Assembly: GCA_031279305.1 (NCBI GenBank)
Contig: JAITIS010000104.1
Coordinates: 1-27,683 of the forward strand
DNA length: 27,683 nucleotides
Direction of reading: 5' to 3'
Source of the DNA: Candidatus Margulisiibacteriota bacterium
GTDB taxonomy: Bacteria; Margulisbacteria; Termititenacia; Termititenacales; Termititenacaceae
Position 1 is the stretch's first letter. Each line of letters opens with the position of its first letter. The notes below the pieces were generated by a model. The model saw only the letters and a list, made by a program, of their open reading frames with translations, did not search any database and was not told where the DNA came from. Below are positions 1 through 8,269 of the stretch, one piece after another. Both the position numbers and the translations under genes were made by a program.

Positions 1-1
1 T

Positions 2-478
2 AACCAGCAGGCGCGGCTGGATATTGTGGAAAAATATTTTGCGGAAGCGCCATCAGACAATCTTGTGTATGAAGATATGCGTGTGGCAAGTTTAAGCTCT
101 TATGCCTGGGCGCGCCAGACTGTCTCTGCCAATGAGTTATATGCCAGTTTACAGGAACAGTATGCGACCAATAATGCGATGTTAGCTTCACTGCATCAAA
201 GTATGCTGTCTTTTCTGGAATACAGCGGCGATACGGCCGGCCAGAAGAAAATATATAACTTTTTCCGCGCAGGGAATAATCGCATATATTTGTTTAATGA
301 TTATAATTATTATATTTACACTTATAAATTGGCGTTAATTAGTTACAGAGAAGGTGACTATAAAGCGGCCGAGCCTTTGTTTAGAGAGGTCGCCGCGCAG
401 AGAAATACACCCATTTTAGCTTTTTTTGCTGAGTCAGCGGAGTATTATTTACAAAATATTGAGGATAATAGGCAATAG
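2..478 (+). CDS. C-terminal part of a TPR-like repeat protein (5' end outside window)
   Basis: The frame is open from the first complete codon of the window, so the gene begins upstream; the ATG-like or GTG start near position 26 is probably internal. About 158 residues are visible. The final third contains YREGDYKAAEPLFREVA, which fits the helix-turn-helix pattern of a tetratricopeptide repeat (small residues at the packing positions, G-D-Y-x-x-A). The rest is rich in Tyr, Leu and Ala and looks all-helical. No catalytic motif is visible. TPR proteins usually act as scaffolds. The next gene starts 79 nt downstream and belongs to polysaccharide synthesis, so a role in envelope assembly is possible but unproven. 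TPR-like identity is moderately supported; the function is unknown. Confidence 0.6.
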   Translation, partial: NQQARLDIVEKYFAEAPSDNLVYEDMRVASLSSYAWARQTVSANELYASLQEQYATNNAMLASLHQSMLSFLEYSGDTAGQKKIYNFFRAGNNRIYLFNDYNYYIYTYKLALISYREGDYKAAEPLFREVAAQRNTPILAFFAESAEYYLQNIEDNRQ

Positions 479-557
479 CCTCCCTTAAAAGTTCAGCCGC
501 TTTATGTTATGCTTAGGCCTCATTTTAACGAAATAAAATTACAGGGCAGAGGCAATA

Positions 558-1541
558 ATGAAAATTTTTATTACCGGCGGCGCGGGTTTTATCGGTTCTC
601 ATCTGGCAGACGCTTATGTAAAACACGGCGCGGAAGTAGCTGTTCTGGATGATCTGTCCACCGGCCGCGCGGAAAATATCGAGCAGCTTAATTCCTCTAA
701 CTTCCGTTTTATCAAGGGCTCCGTGCTGGAGCGCGCTACAGTTGATGAACTAATGCGGGACTGCGATGTCTGTTACCATCTGGCCGCGGCGGTGGGCGTG
801 TACACAATAGTTGAAAAACCGCTTAATTCTCTGATGACCAATCTCAAAGGCACTGAGGTGGCGCTGGAGTTGGCGGCTAAATACCGTAAAAAAATCCTGA
901 TCGCTTCTACTTCCGAGGTTTACGGCAAAAGCCATAAATTTCCTTTTCAGGAGGATGCCGACACGGTTTTAGGCGCCACGAACAAATCGCGCTGGTCTTA
1001 CGCTTACGCCAAAGCGGTGGATGAGTTTATGGCTCTGGCCTATCATCAAGAAAAAAAACTGCCGGTAATAGTGGCGCGTTTCTTTAATACTGTCGGGCCG
1101 CGCCAAACTGGCCGTTACGGAATGGTCATTCCCAATTTTGTCAGGCAGGCTTTGAAAAATGAGGACATTACGATTTTCGGCGACGGCCACCAGTCGCGTT
1201 GTTTCACTTATGTGGGCGATGTGGTTGAGGCGGTGATTGAGCTGGCGCAGACTCCGGCGGCGGTCGGGCAGGTGGTTAATATCGGCAATAACAGCCGGGA
1301 GATCTCTGTTGAGGATCTGGCTAAAAAAATTATTGAGTTAACCGGCAGCAAGTCCCGGCTGGTGTATATTCCTTATGAACAGGCCTATCCGTTGGGTTTT
1401 GAGGATATGGAGCGGCGCGTGCCGGATCTGTTCAAATTGAAATCTTTGATCAATTTTCAGCCTAAAGTGGAGCTGGAGGAGATATTGAAATTGGTCATTG
1501 CCGATAAGAAAAAGAAACTGGGCGAGCTGTACAAATACTAG
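558..1541 (+). CDS. NAD-dependent nucleotide-sugar epimerase/dehydratase (extended SDR)
   Basis: This 327-residue protein is an extended short-chain dehydrogenase acting on a nucleotide-activated sugar. The Rossmann motif GGAGFIG is at residues 7-13. The active site shows TSEVYG near 118-123 and Y148-x3-K152. The segment NTVGPRQTGRYGMVIPNFV is typical of UDP-glucose 4-epimerase, UDP-glucuronate decarboxylase and related enzymes. Length matches the family. The upstream ribosome site is weak (AGGGCAGAGG). The next gene, 32 nt away, is a UDP-sugar 6-dehydrogenase, followed by a WecA-like transferase, so the pair probably makes a uronic-acid-type sugar nucleotide for a lipid-linked glycan. Whether it is a 4-epimerase, a decarboxylase or a dehydratase cannot be settled by eye. 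Confidence 0.9.
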   Translation: MKIFITGGAGFIGSHLADAYVKHGAEVAVLDDLSTGRAENIEQLNSSNFRFIKGSVLERATVDELMRDCDVCYHLAAAVGVYTIVEKPLNSLMTNLKGTEVALELAAKYRKKILIASTSEVYGKSHKFPFQEDADTVLGATNKSRWSYAYAKAVDEFMALAYHQEKKLPVIVARFFNTVGPRQTGRYGMVIPNFVRQALKNEDITIFGDGHQSRCFTYVGDVVEAVIELAQTPAAVGQVVNIGNNSREISVEDLAKKIIELTGSKSRLVYIPYEQAYPLGFEDMERRVPDLFKLKSLINFQPKVELEEILKLVIADKKKKLGELYKY

Positions 1542-1573
1542 CTGCTAGCGCGGCTAATAACAAGGAGCATAAA

Positions 1574-2902
1574 ATGTTGGCGGAAAAAATTAAAAATAAA
1601 ACTGTCAAGATCGGTATCATCGGCATCGGTTATGTCGGCCTGCCGCTGGCCAGATCATTCGCGGAGGCCGGAGTGCGGACTACCGGTTTTGATTTGAGCA
1701 AAAACAAAGTGGACGGCATTAACAAAGGAATAAGCTATATTCCCGACGTGCCGTCCGCAGTGCTTCATAAGATTGTCCTGCAAAAAAAAACCTTGAGCGC
1801 CTCGACGGATTTTAACGGCCTCAAAAATATGGATGCGGTTTTCATCTGCGTGCCGACGCCTTTTGACAAACATAAAGCCCCCGATCTGGAATGCGTGCGC
1901 AGCGCGTCCGCATCCGCGGCTAGGACTCTGCGCAAAGGCCAGCTAATCGTGTTGCAATCGACGACTTATCCCGGCACTACCGAAGAGGTTGTCCAGCCTA
2001 TTCTGGAAAAGACCGGCTTGAAGGCCGGACAAGATTTCTATCTGGCTTTTTCGCCGGAGCGTATTGATCCGGGCAATAAAAAATTTGACGCGCATAACAC
2101 GCCTAAGGTAGTCGGCGGCATTGATAAAGAATCTACCAGCCTGACAGCGGCTCTTTTCCGCACCTTTATCGACGCGGACAAAGTATACGAAGTCTCCTGT
2201 CCGAAAACCGCCGAAATGTGCAAAATACTGGAAAACACTTTTCGCGCGGTGAATATCGCGCTGGTCAATGAAATGCTGATGCTGTCCGAACGAATGGGCA
2301 TAGACATCTGGGAAGTGATCGAAGCGGCCAGCACCAAACCTTTTGGTTTTATGCCTTTTTATCCCGGCCCCGGCGTGGGCGGCCACTGCATCGCGGTCGA
2401 TCCGTTTTATCTGTCTTGGAAAGCCCGCGAGTATGATTTTTTCACGCGTTTCATCGAACTGGCGGCGGACACCAATATGAATATGCCGTACTATGTCGTC
2501 AGTCGTCTGCGCAAACTGCTGGGTGCGGCGGGCAAAAGCATTAGCGGCGCTAGAATTTTGGTGTTGGGCGCGGCTTTCAAAAAAGATATTGACGACTGCC
2601 GCAACTCAGTGGCTCTCTATCTCATCAAACTATTGGAGGACGCCGGCGCCGAAGTGATGTATAACGACCCTTATGTGCCGTCTTTTAAGTTCGAACATGA
2701 GCTTTACGCGGCTGAAAAAAATCCGCGGGAATATAAATCACAGGAGCTAACCGGAGAATTATTGTCCAGCGTTGACTGCGTGGTGGTGGCCGTGGCGCAC
2801 AGTAATTATGATTTTGGCTTTATCCTCAAAAATTCCAAACAGGTGTTCGATCTAGTCAACGGGACTAAAGGCCGCCAAGCCGCTAATCTGCATAAACTTT
2901 AG
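1574..2902 (+). CDS. UDP-sugar 6-dehydrogenase (UDP-GlcNAc dehydrogenase WbpA/WecC-like)
   Basis: This 442-residue enzyme belongs to the UDP-glucose/UDP-N-acetylhexosamine 6-dehydrogenase family, which oxidises the C6 hydroxyl of the sugar to a carboxylate with two NAD+. The N-terminal nucleotide-binding motif GIGYVG is at residues 17-22. The catalytic cysteine is C272 in GVGGHCIAVDP, and the C-terminal domain carries the expected GAAFKKDIDDCRNS segment. The form GPGVGGHCIAVDPFYL is more typical of the UDP-GlcNAc/UDP-ManNAc branch (WbpA, WecC) than of UDP-glucose dehydrogenase (Ugd). A good ribosome site (AAGGAG) lies 8 nt before the ATG. The stop codon overlaps the next gene's GTG start in TAGTG, so translation is probably coupled. 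Confidence 0.9.
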   Translation: MLAEKIKNKTVKIGIIGIGYVGLPLARSFAEAGVRTTGFDLSKNKVDGINKGISYIPDVPSAVLHKIVLQKKTLSASTDFNGLKNMDAVFICVPTPFDKHKAPDLECVRSASASAARTLRKGQLIVLQSTTYPGTTEEVVQPILEKTGLKAGQDFYLAFSPERIDPGNKKFDAHNTPKVVGGIDKESTSLTAALFRTFIDADKVYEVSCPKTAEMCKILENTFRAVNIALVNEMLMLSERMGIDIWEVIEAASTKPFGFMPFYPGPGVGGHCIAVDPFYLSWKAREYDFFTRFIELAADTNMNMPYYVVSRLRKLLGAAGKSISGARILVLGAAFKKDIDDCRNSVALYLIKLLEDAGAEVMYNDPYVPSFKFEHELYAAEKNPREYKSQELTGELLSSVDCVVVAVAHSNYDFGFILKNSKQVFDLVNGTKGRQAANLHKL

Positions 2903-4062
2903 TGGCTGCAATGGAGATTTTTCTGCTGCCGGTGGCGACTGCTTTTATTTTGACGCTGGCCTTTGTGCCGCTGGTCAAAATGCTGGCTTGGAAACTAAAC
3001 ATCGTTGATAAGCCGGAAGCCCGCAAACTGCAAGTGGAGGCTGTGCCGCTCCTGGGCGGTTTGGGTTTTTTGGCGCCTTTTGCTCTAACGCTGCTGTTTT
3101 TTTATAAAGGCTCCACGGATCTCAATCTCAAAGCTGTGCTGTGTTGCGCTGTGCTGCTGGCGGCGCTGGGTTTCTGGGACGATAAGTCCGGCGGCATTTC
3201 TTGGCGCTGGAAACTCGGCGGACAGATTTTAGCGGCATTGGCGCTGGTTATTGGCGCCGGCGTGCGCACTACCTTTTTTGAATTAGAGATTTTGAATATT
3301 TTGGCCTCGGTGTTCTGGCTGACTTTTATTACCAACTCTCTGAATCTGCTGGACAATATGGACGGCCTGTCCGCCGGTGTTTCGGCGATCGCCTCTTTTT
3401 TCTTTTTTTTGCTGGCCTACCGGGCTGGCCAGCCGGATCTGGCGATGTTTTGCGTGCTGCTGGCTGCCTGTCTGCTGGCTTTTTTGAAATATAATTTTTC
3501 ACCGGCCTCGATTTTTATGGGCGATCTGGGCTCTTTATTTTTAGGCTTTACGCTGGGCGCCGTGGCTTTGCTTTTACAGGGCACGGAGATCAGGAGCTGG
3601 ACGGTGTTTTTGACTTATCAAAATTTTAACCGCTATGAGTTGGTTAGTGTTTTAATTCCTCTGCTGGTTTTGGCCGTGCCGATTTTTGACACTTTGCTGG
3701 TGATGAGCCTGCGCACGCTCAACGGGCTGGGTATTTTCACGCCGGGACGCGATCACTCTTCCCACCGGATCACCCAGCTCAAAGGCGCGGCGCAGCGCCG
3801 CCTAGACAGGATAATTTTGCTGTATATCCGGCTGACTGCCCGCCGCAAGAAAACCCGGCAGCACGCGCTCCGGGGCATAGCGCAGGCGCGCACGGTTTTA
3901 ATCCTCTATGCCTGCGCCAGCCTGTTAGGCGTATCCACGCTGATTTTAGCCCAGCTGTCGCTGGCCAATATTATTGTGCTGGCCGTGCTGGTTATCCTGA
4001 TCGCTTTATTCAGCGCGCGCAAGCTGGCGCAGGTGCTGGTGTATAAAAATGTCCGTAAATAA
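2902..4062 (+). CDS. WecA/TagO-like polyprenyl-phosphate sugar-1-phosphate transferase (GT4, MraY superfamily)
   Basis: This 386-residue polytopic membrane protein of the MraY/WecA superfamily would transfer a HexNAc-1-phosphate from a UDP-sugar to undecaprenyl phosphate, the first step of a lipid-linked glycan. Visible signatures are DKPEARKLQ after the first membrane helix, the acidic motif LLDNMDGLSAG, FMGDLGSLFLG, and the cytosolic loop TPGRDHSSHRI. About ten hydrophobic segments are present. The C-terminus has a basic stretch followed by two more membrane helices. The start is either the GTG overlapping the previous stop or ATG 2911; neither has a clear ribosome site. Substrate is inferred from the two sugar-nucleotide enzymes upstream. 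Family assignment is confident; the exact sugar is not. Confidence 0.88.
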   Translation: MAAMEIFLLPVATAFILTLAFVPLVKMLAWKLNIVDKPEARKLQVEAVPLLGGLGFLAPFALTLLFFYKGSTDLNLKAVLCCAVLLAALGFWDDKSGGISWRWKLGGQILAALALVIGAGVRTTFFELEILNILASVFWLTFITNSLNLLDNMDGLSAGVSAIASFFFFLLAYRAGQPDLAMFCVLLAACLLAFLKYNFSPASIFMGDLGSLFLGFTLGAVALLLQGTEIRSWTVFLTYQNFNRYELVSVLIPLLVLAVPIFDTLLVMSLRTLNGLGIFTPGRDHSSHRITQLKGAAQRRLDRIILLYIRLTARRKKTRQHALRGIAQARTVLILYACASLLGVSTLILAQLSLANIIVLAVLVILIALFSARKLAQVLVYKNVRK

Positions 4063-4081
4063 AAAAACAAGGGAGGAAATT

Positions 4082-4444
4082 ATGCAAACGATCGCAATGG
4101 TGCTGGCGCCGGTTTTGATCGGCATAGTCGGACAGATCCTGCTCAAAAAAGGAATGCTAGTGGTCGGCCAGTTTGATTTCGCTGCCCAGCTTATTCCGCA
4201 GTTTGTCCGCGCGTTTCTGAACCCTTATGTTTTGCTGGGATTTGTTTTTTATTTTTTGTCCTCGCTGTTTTGGATGATTGTGCTCTCCAGAGTGGAATTA
4301 AGCATCGCCTATCCTATGTTAAGTTTGGGTTATATTTTTGTGCTCTGCGCTTCTTTTTTCCTTTTTAAGGAGCCGGTTTCCGCGGTGCGCTGGCTGGGCG
4401 TGCTGGTGATTGTCTGCGGCGTGACCCTGATCTCGCGCAGTTGA
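4082..4444 (+). CDS. EamA/SMR-type small membrane protein, possible lipid-linked sugar flippase subunit
   Basis: This 120-residue protein has four predicted membrane helices and the small-multidrug-resistance/EamA look: GQILLKKGM in helix 1, ELSIAYPMLSLGYIFVL in the third, and a glycine-rich last helix with GVTLIS. I chose ATG 4082 because GGGAGGA lies just upstream; a longer in-frame start at 4049 would overlap the previous gene and lacks such a site. Proteins of this shape include ArnE/ArnF, which flip an aminoarabinose-undecaprenyl-phosphate. Coming directly after a WecA-like transferase, a flippase role for a lipid-linked sugar is an attractive inference. Its stop overlaps the TTG start of the mfd gene by 4 nt. 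Confidence 0.75.
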   Translation: MQTIAMVLAPVLIGIVGQILLKKGMLVVGQFDFAAQLIPQFVRAFLNPYVLLGFVFYFLSSLFWMIVLSRVELSIAYPMLSLGYIFVLCASFFLFKEPVSAVRWLGVLVIVCGVTLISRS

Positions 4445-6597
4445 TCAGACTGGAGCCGCAGCAGGAATACGAATTTTCCGCGCTGGTGGCGGATCTGGCG
4501 GCGGCCGGCTATCGGCGGGTGGAGCTGGTGGTCGACCGCGGCGAGCTGGCGGTGCGCGGCGGCATCGTTGATATTTTTCCGCAAGGACACACTACGCCGA
4601 TCAGGCTGGAGTTTCTGGATAAAACACTGGAGTCTATTCGCTCTTTTAGTATTTTTGACCAGTGCTCTTTGAGCAGGCTTAAATTCGTCGAGATTAAACC
4701 GCACAACCCTGCGCCGGAAACATTAGTGCGTGGCGCGGATTTTCAGGAGACAGAGGATTATCTCCTGCCGGATTTTCAGCCCGGAGACTATATCGTCCAC
4801 GAGAATTACGGCATCGCGCTGTTTTGCGGGTTGACTTATTTGCAGGAAGAATCCGTGTCCGGCGAGTATTATGAACTGCAGTTTGCCGGCACGGAAAAAG
4901 TTTATGTGCCGTTGGGTCAGTCCCGCCTGATGCACCGTTACTCCGCCGGCGATATTAAGCCGGAGTTGACCAAACTAAGCGCGCAAAATAAGGTTTGGGA
5001 AAAAACCAAGCAAAAAGCCAAAGCCGCGGCCAGAGATATTGCGTTGGAGCTGTTTAGCCTTTACCGCCTGCGCAAATTAACTAAAGGCTGGGCTTGCCCG
5101 GAAGACACGGAAAAACAACTCCAGGTAGAAACAGATTTTCCTTATGAGGAGACGCCAGATCAGGCTAGAGCGATCGCCGCGGTAAAACAGGATATGGAAG
5201 CCGCCGCGCCGATGGACCGGCTGATTTGCGGCGATGTGGGTTTCGGCAAAACAGAGATTGCTTTGCGCGCCGCTTTCAAAATGGCCGCGGCCGGCAGGCA
5301 GGTGGCGATGCTGGCGCCGACCACAATTTTAGCCAGCCAGCATTATTATAATTTCAGCGCGCGTTTCCGGGGACAGGGCTTGAATATCCAGATGCTCTCG
5401 CGTTTTAACACTCCGGCGCAGAACCGGAAAATAATTAAAAACTTGAAATCTGGTCTGGTGGATATTGTCATTGGCACGCACCGTCTGTTGCAAAAAGACA
5501 TTGGTTTTCAGAATCTGGGGCTGCTCATCGTCGATGAAGAGCAGCGTTTCGGCGTGGAGCACAAAGAGTTTATCAAGAAACTAGCCGTCAATGTTGACAT
5601 TCTTACCCTGTCCGCCACGCCCATTCCGCGGACTATGTATCTTTCGCTGTCCGGTATGCGCGATATCAGCATCCTGCGCACGCCGCCCCGGCGCCGGCGG
5701 GCGATCAAAACTATTCTGGCTGAATACGCGGATGCTGACTTGAAGCTGGCCATAGAGCAGGAACTCAAGCGGCAGGGACAGGTCTTTATTCTAAACAATG
5801 ACATCAAGACCCTGTCGTACTGGCAGCGCAAAATAAAAACTCTGGCCCCGCAGGCCGCTCTAGCTGTCACCCACGGTAAAATGCCCAAATATGAGCTGGA
5901 AAAAGCGGTTTTGCAGTTCATCGCGCGCCAAAAAGACATTATGCTTTGCACGACAATTATTGAAAACGGCATTGACATACCGAACGCCAATACTATTATT
6001 GTTTTGAACTCCGATCATTTTGGTTTGGCGCAGCTGCACCAGATCCGCGGGCGGGTGGGGCGCGGCGCCGCGCAGGCGTACGCTTATTTATTTTACAGCG
6101 GCGGAAAGACGCTTACCGCGGAGGCCGCAGCCAGACTGCATTCGCTGAAAAAATTTACAATGTTAGGCGCCGGCTACCGGCTGGCGATGAAGGATCTGGA
6201 AATCCGCGGCGCGGGCAATATACTTGGCGCTAAACAGTCCGGTTTTGTCCAGAATGTCGGTTTTACCCTGTACAGCAAAATGCTGGAAGAATCCGTGCGC
6301 GCGGCGCGCGGCGAGACGCTGCCGCCAGAACGGACATTTGCCCTGCCGCTTGGACAGGAAAATTTTATTCCGGCGGACTATATGGACGAAGAGATTTTGC
6401 GCATTTCTTTTTACCGCCGGATTATGGACTGCCGGTCGGCGCAAGATGTTGAGAACATAGCGCGGGAATTAAAAGATCGTTTCGGCGAACTGCCGGCGCA
6501 GTCGATCAATTTATTAAACAGCATCCGCGAACAGCTGCAACCAAAACCCCGGGCACCCCGGACACATTACCTCAAAAACCGGAAATTTAAGCTCTAG
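4441..6597 (+). CDS. mfd: Shortened transcription-repair coupling factor Mfd (D2-RID-translocase)
   Basis: Mfd removes stalled RNA polymerase and recruits UvrA to DNA lesions. This copy has 718 residues against about 1150 in E. coli. Residues 1-95 match the UvrB-like D2 segment (RGELAVRGGIVDIFPQG); R39 and R55 correspond to E. coli R165 and R181, which bind UvrA, while F185 is replaced by L59. The RNA-polymerase-interaction domain follows directly at about 105-170, so D1a, D1b and D3 are missing. The translocase is complete: Walker A GDVGFGKT 264-271, DEEQ 365-368, and a TRG motif near 576-601 (DLEIRGAGNILG). The last domain, D7, stops after DRFGELP, roughly 90 residues early. The frame upstream is closed by a stop at 4366-4368. 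The TTG start has no ribosome site and overlaps the preceding stop, suggesting coupling. Confidence 0.9.
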   Translation: MIRLEPQQEYEFSALVADLAAAGYRRVELVVDRGELAVRGGIVDIFPQGHTTPIRLEFLDKTLESIRSFSIFDQCSLSRLKFVEIKPHNPAPETLVRGADFQETEDYLLPDFQPGDYIVHENYGIALFCGLTYLQEESVSGEYYELQFAGTEKVYVPLGQSRLMHRYSAGDIKPELTKLSAQNKVWEKTKQKAKAAARDIALELFSLYRLRKLTKGWACPEDTEKQLQVETDFPYEETPDQARAIAAVKQDMEAAAPMDRLICGDVGFGKTEIALRAAFKMAAAGRQVAMLAPTTILASQHYYNFSARFRGQGLNIQMLSRFNTPAQNRKIIKNLKSGLVDIVIGTHRLLQKDIGFQNLGLLIVDEEQRFGVEHKEFIKKLAVNVDILTLSATPIPRTMYLSLSGMRDISILRTPPRRRRAIKTILAEYADADLKLAIEQELKRQGQVFILNNDIKTLSYWQRKIKTLAPQAALAVTHGKMPKYELEKAVLQFIARQKDIMLCTTIIENGIDIPNANTIIVLNSDHFGLAQLHQIRGRVGRGAAQAYAYLFYSGGKTLTAEAAARLHSLKKFTMLGAGYRLAMKDLEIRGAGNILGAKQSGFVQNVGFTLYSKMLEESVRAARGETLPPERTFALPLGQENFIPADYMDEEILRISFYRRIMDCRSAQDVENIARELKDRFGELPAQSINLLNSIREQLQPKPRAPRTHYLKNRKFKL

Positions 6598-7366
6598 CTT
6601 TTTCTTTGATTAGATGCGCCAAATCGGCATAACCGTGAATGACCGCGCTGCGCTCCGCGCCGTCCAGCGTTTTGCGGCCGGCCGGAGAAACGCGGCGGTT
6701 GAGCAAAATTTCCGCGGCCGGTCTGTGGCCATTTTCAATGGCGCGCATCAGCGCGTTGCGCTCCAAATTGTCGGTTAATTCTGGATCGGCCTTGTTGTCT
6801 AAAAGCAGATTGATTAATTCGATGCAGCCGTTCTTGGCCGCCCAGCTAAGCGGTGTGCTGCCAAAATTATTCTTAATATTTATCTGGGCTTTGTTCTGAA
6901 TGAGCAGCTCGGCCAGCGCGCGCGAGCCTATATCTACCGCCCAATGCAGCGCGGTATTGCCGCCGTGATCACGCTGGTTGACCTGAATTTGTTTTACAGT
7001 TAACAGCCGGACGGCAATCTCTGGCCTGTTGTTTTCTACGGCTAAAATCAGCGGTGTTTTGTAACGGGCATCTTGAATATTGACATTGCTGTTATTTTCT
7101 GTGAGCAGCTGAACTATGTCCAGATGGCCTCTGGCCACCGCCCAGTGCAAGGCGGCGCGGCCTTCATTGTCCTGATGATCTATCCGCGAACCGCTGCTTA
7201 ACAGGTCTTCCATTAGTTGCTTATTACCGGTGGCTGCGGCATAAATCAACGCTGTCTCACCGTAACAATTTTGTGTGTTTATGTAGGATGTTTTCTCGGC
7301 TAGGGTATAAATTTCTGCGAAATTGGCGGTTTCTACAGAATTTACAACTTCTTTTAAGACGGTCAT
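6587..7366 (-). CDS. Ankyrin-repeat protein
   Basis: This 259-residue protein is made almost entirely of ankyrin repeats. Six or seven units of about 33 residues are visible, with recurring cores such as GETALIYAAATGN, GRAALHWAVARGH, GNTALHWAVDIGS and GSTPLSWAAKNG. There is no signal peptide, membrane segment or catalytic domain, so it is probably a cytosolic binding protein with an unknown partner. It stands alone, is convergent with mfd, and its stop lies 11 nt inside the mfd 3' end. It has its own sigma-70-like promoter upstream (7410-7437). Ankyrin proteins are often expanded in host-associated bacteria, but a single copy does not prove a host-directed role. Confidence 0.88.
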   Translation of the reverse strand: MTVLKEVVNSVETANFAEIYTLAEKTSYINTQNCYGETALIYAAATGNKQLMEDLLSSGSRIDHQDNEGRAALHWAVARGHLDIVQLLTENNSNVNIQDARYKTPLILAVENNRPEIAVRLLTVKQIQVNQRDHGGNTALHWAVDIGSRALAELLIQNKAQINIKNNFGSTPLSWAAKNGCIELINLLLDNKADPELTDNLERNALMRAIENGHRPAAEILLNRRVSPAGRKTLDGAERSAVIHGYADLAHLIKEKARA

Positions 7367-7409
7367 CCTAAATTTACCCCAAATGTATTTTATATATCCG
7401 TTAAGGAGT

Positions 7410-7437
7410 ATTGTACACTTCTAAAAAATAATGTCAA
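7410..7437 (-). promoter_or_regulatory. Sigma-70-like promoter of the ankyrin gene
   Basis: On the minus strand, TTGACA (7437-7432) and TACAAT (7415-7410) are separated by 16 nt. Initiation would fall near 7403, giving a leader of about 37 nt before the ATG at 7366. It is back to back with the tRNA-Tyr promoter. Confidence 0.6.
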
Positions 7438-7473
7438 GTCTTGAGCTAAAAAACGGCTAAACTCCGGTAAGAG

Positions 7474-7502
7474 TTGTCATTTTGGCTGATGTGCTATATA
7501 CT
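7474..7502 (+). promoter_or_regulatory. Sigma-70-like promoter of tRNA-Tyr
   Basis: TTGTCA (7474-7479) and TATACT (7497-7502) are separated by exactly 17 nt. Predicted initiation near 7509 leaves about 8 nt before the mature tRNA 5' end at 7517. The match and position are good. Confidence 0.65.
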
Positions 7503-7516
7503 TAGCAGTTGTTTTA

Positions 7517-7602
7517 GGACAGGTGCCGGAGTGGCTAATCGGGGCAGACTGTAAATCTGCTGGCGCGAGCCTACGAAGGTTCGAATCCTTCCCTGTCCAC
7601 CA
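7517..7602 (+). tRNA. tRNA-Tyr (anticodon GTA), CCA encoded
   Basis: The acceptor stem GGACAGG (7517-7523) pairs with CCTGTCC (7592-7598), followed by discriminator A and a genome-encoded CCA (7600-7602). The anticodon stem GCAGA/TCTGC encloses the loop CTGTAAA with anticodon GTA. The T arm is GAAGG-TTCGAAT-CCTTC. A long variable arm makes it a class II tRNA, as expected for bacterial tRNA-Tyr. Confidence 0.95.
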
Positions 7603-7624
7603 TTTCGGAACAAAGGTCAAAAAA

Positions 7625-7671
7625 TTGCCGAAAATGGCAAGTAAAACCGCCAAAAGCGGTTAAAGTTTTTT
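7625..7671 (+). terminator. Rho-independent terminator after tRNA-Tyr
   Basis: Two hairpins occur in tandem. The first is TTGCC/GGCAA (7625-7640). The second, AACCGC-CAAAA-GCGGTT (7645-7661), is followed four bases later by six T residues (7666-7671). The second has the form of an intrinsic terminator for the tRNA transcript. Confidence 0.65.
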
Positions 7672-7709
7672 GATCTTACGGCCTGAAAGCACCACGGGGT
7701 TATTTTTAA

Positions 7710-8269
7710 TTAAGAAACCGCTTTCCGGCAATACTCCCAAACCGCCTGTTCATTTTCGGGCGAATAGTATTTGTCGCTGGGTTTTTCCTCGCCTTTTGTC
7801 CCGAAATATTTACCCGTGACGCCCTCCAATTCGGGGGCAGCCGCGGCTTTAATACTGCTGCTTGCTCCCTTCGCAACCGTTGTCAGCATCGGAATCCAGA
7901 GGAACATAATAATTCGGAATTTCCATAACTTGGAGGATTCGCACGCAAGGTTTGTTGCCGCCGAGCCGGGATGAACCGTATTGAATGTGATGTTTGCAAT
8001 CCCTGACCTTTTCATTTCGGAAACAAAATGCCTCATCACCCAGATTACGTACAACTTTGATAAAACCGTACGCTTTCCCCATTGAATAGCGCCTTGACAG
8101 TTCTATGTCATCCATAGGAGGTTTTCCGCCCATTTTATGGGAGGCCGACGAAACGGCTATGACCCTCTGCGGTTGTTTCCCTCTTATCGGTAAACTGCGC
8201 CCCTGCTTTGGCGGTTTCCCTTCCGATGCCGTCCGACGCTCCTGTTACTAAAATTATTTTACTTGGCAT
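7710..8269 (-). pseudogene. Decayed short-chain dehydrogenase/reductase (retinol-dehydrogenase-like)
   Basis: Pieces of one SDR gene are readable in different frames. The N-terminus (ATG 8269, preceded by AGGAG) gives PSKIILVTGASDGIGRETAK, the cofactor motif. Shortly after comes RVIAVSSASHKMGG, normally about 110 residues further on, so the centre is deleted. Next is DDIELSRRYSMGKAYG, covering the catalytic Tyr region, then a frameshift within about ten codons. The C-terminal part runs in another frame (7710-8054), including SGIANITFNTVHPGSAATNLA and the final SPENEQAVWEYC. The remnant is about 187 codons where about 290 are expected. With an internal deletion and at least one frameshift it should be inactive. 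It lies between two tRNA genes. The retained ribosome site and sequence quality suggest recent loss. Confidence 0.82.

Noticed and set aside
4049..4081. Earlier start for the EamA-like gene
   Set aside because: It would add 11 polar residues before the first membrane helix and overlaps the previous gene; ATG 4082 has a GGGAGGA site.
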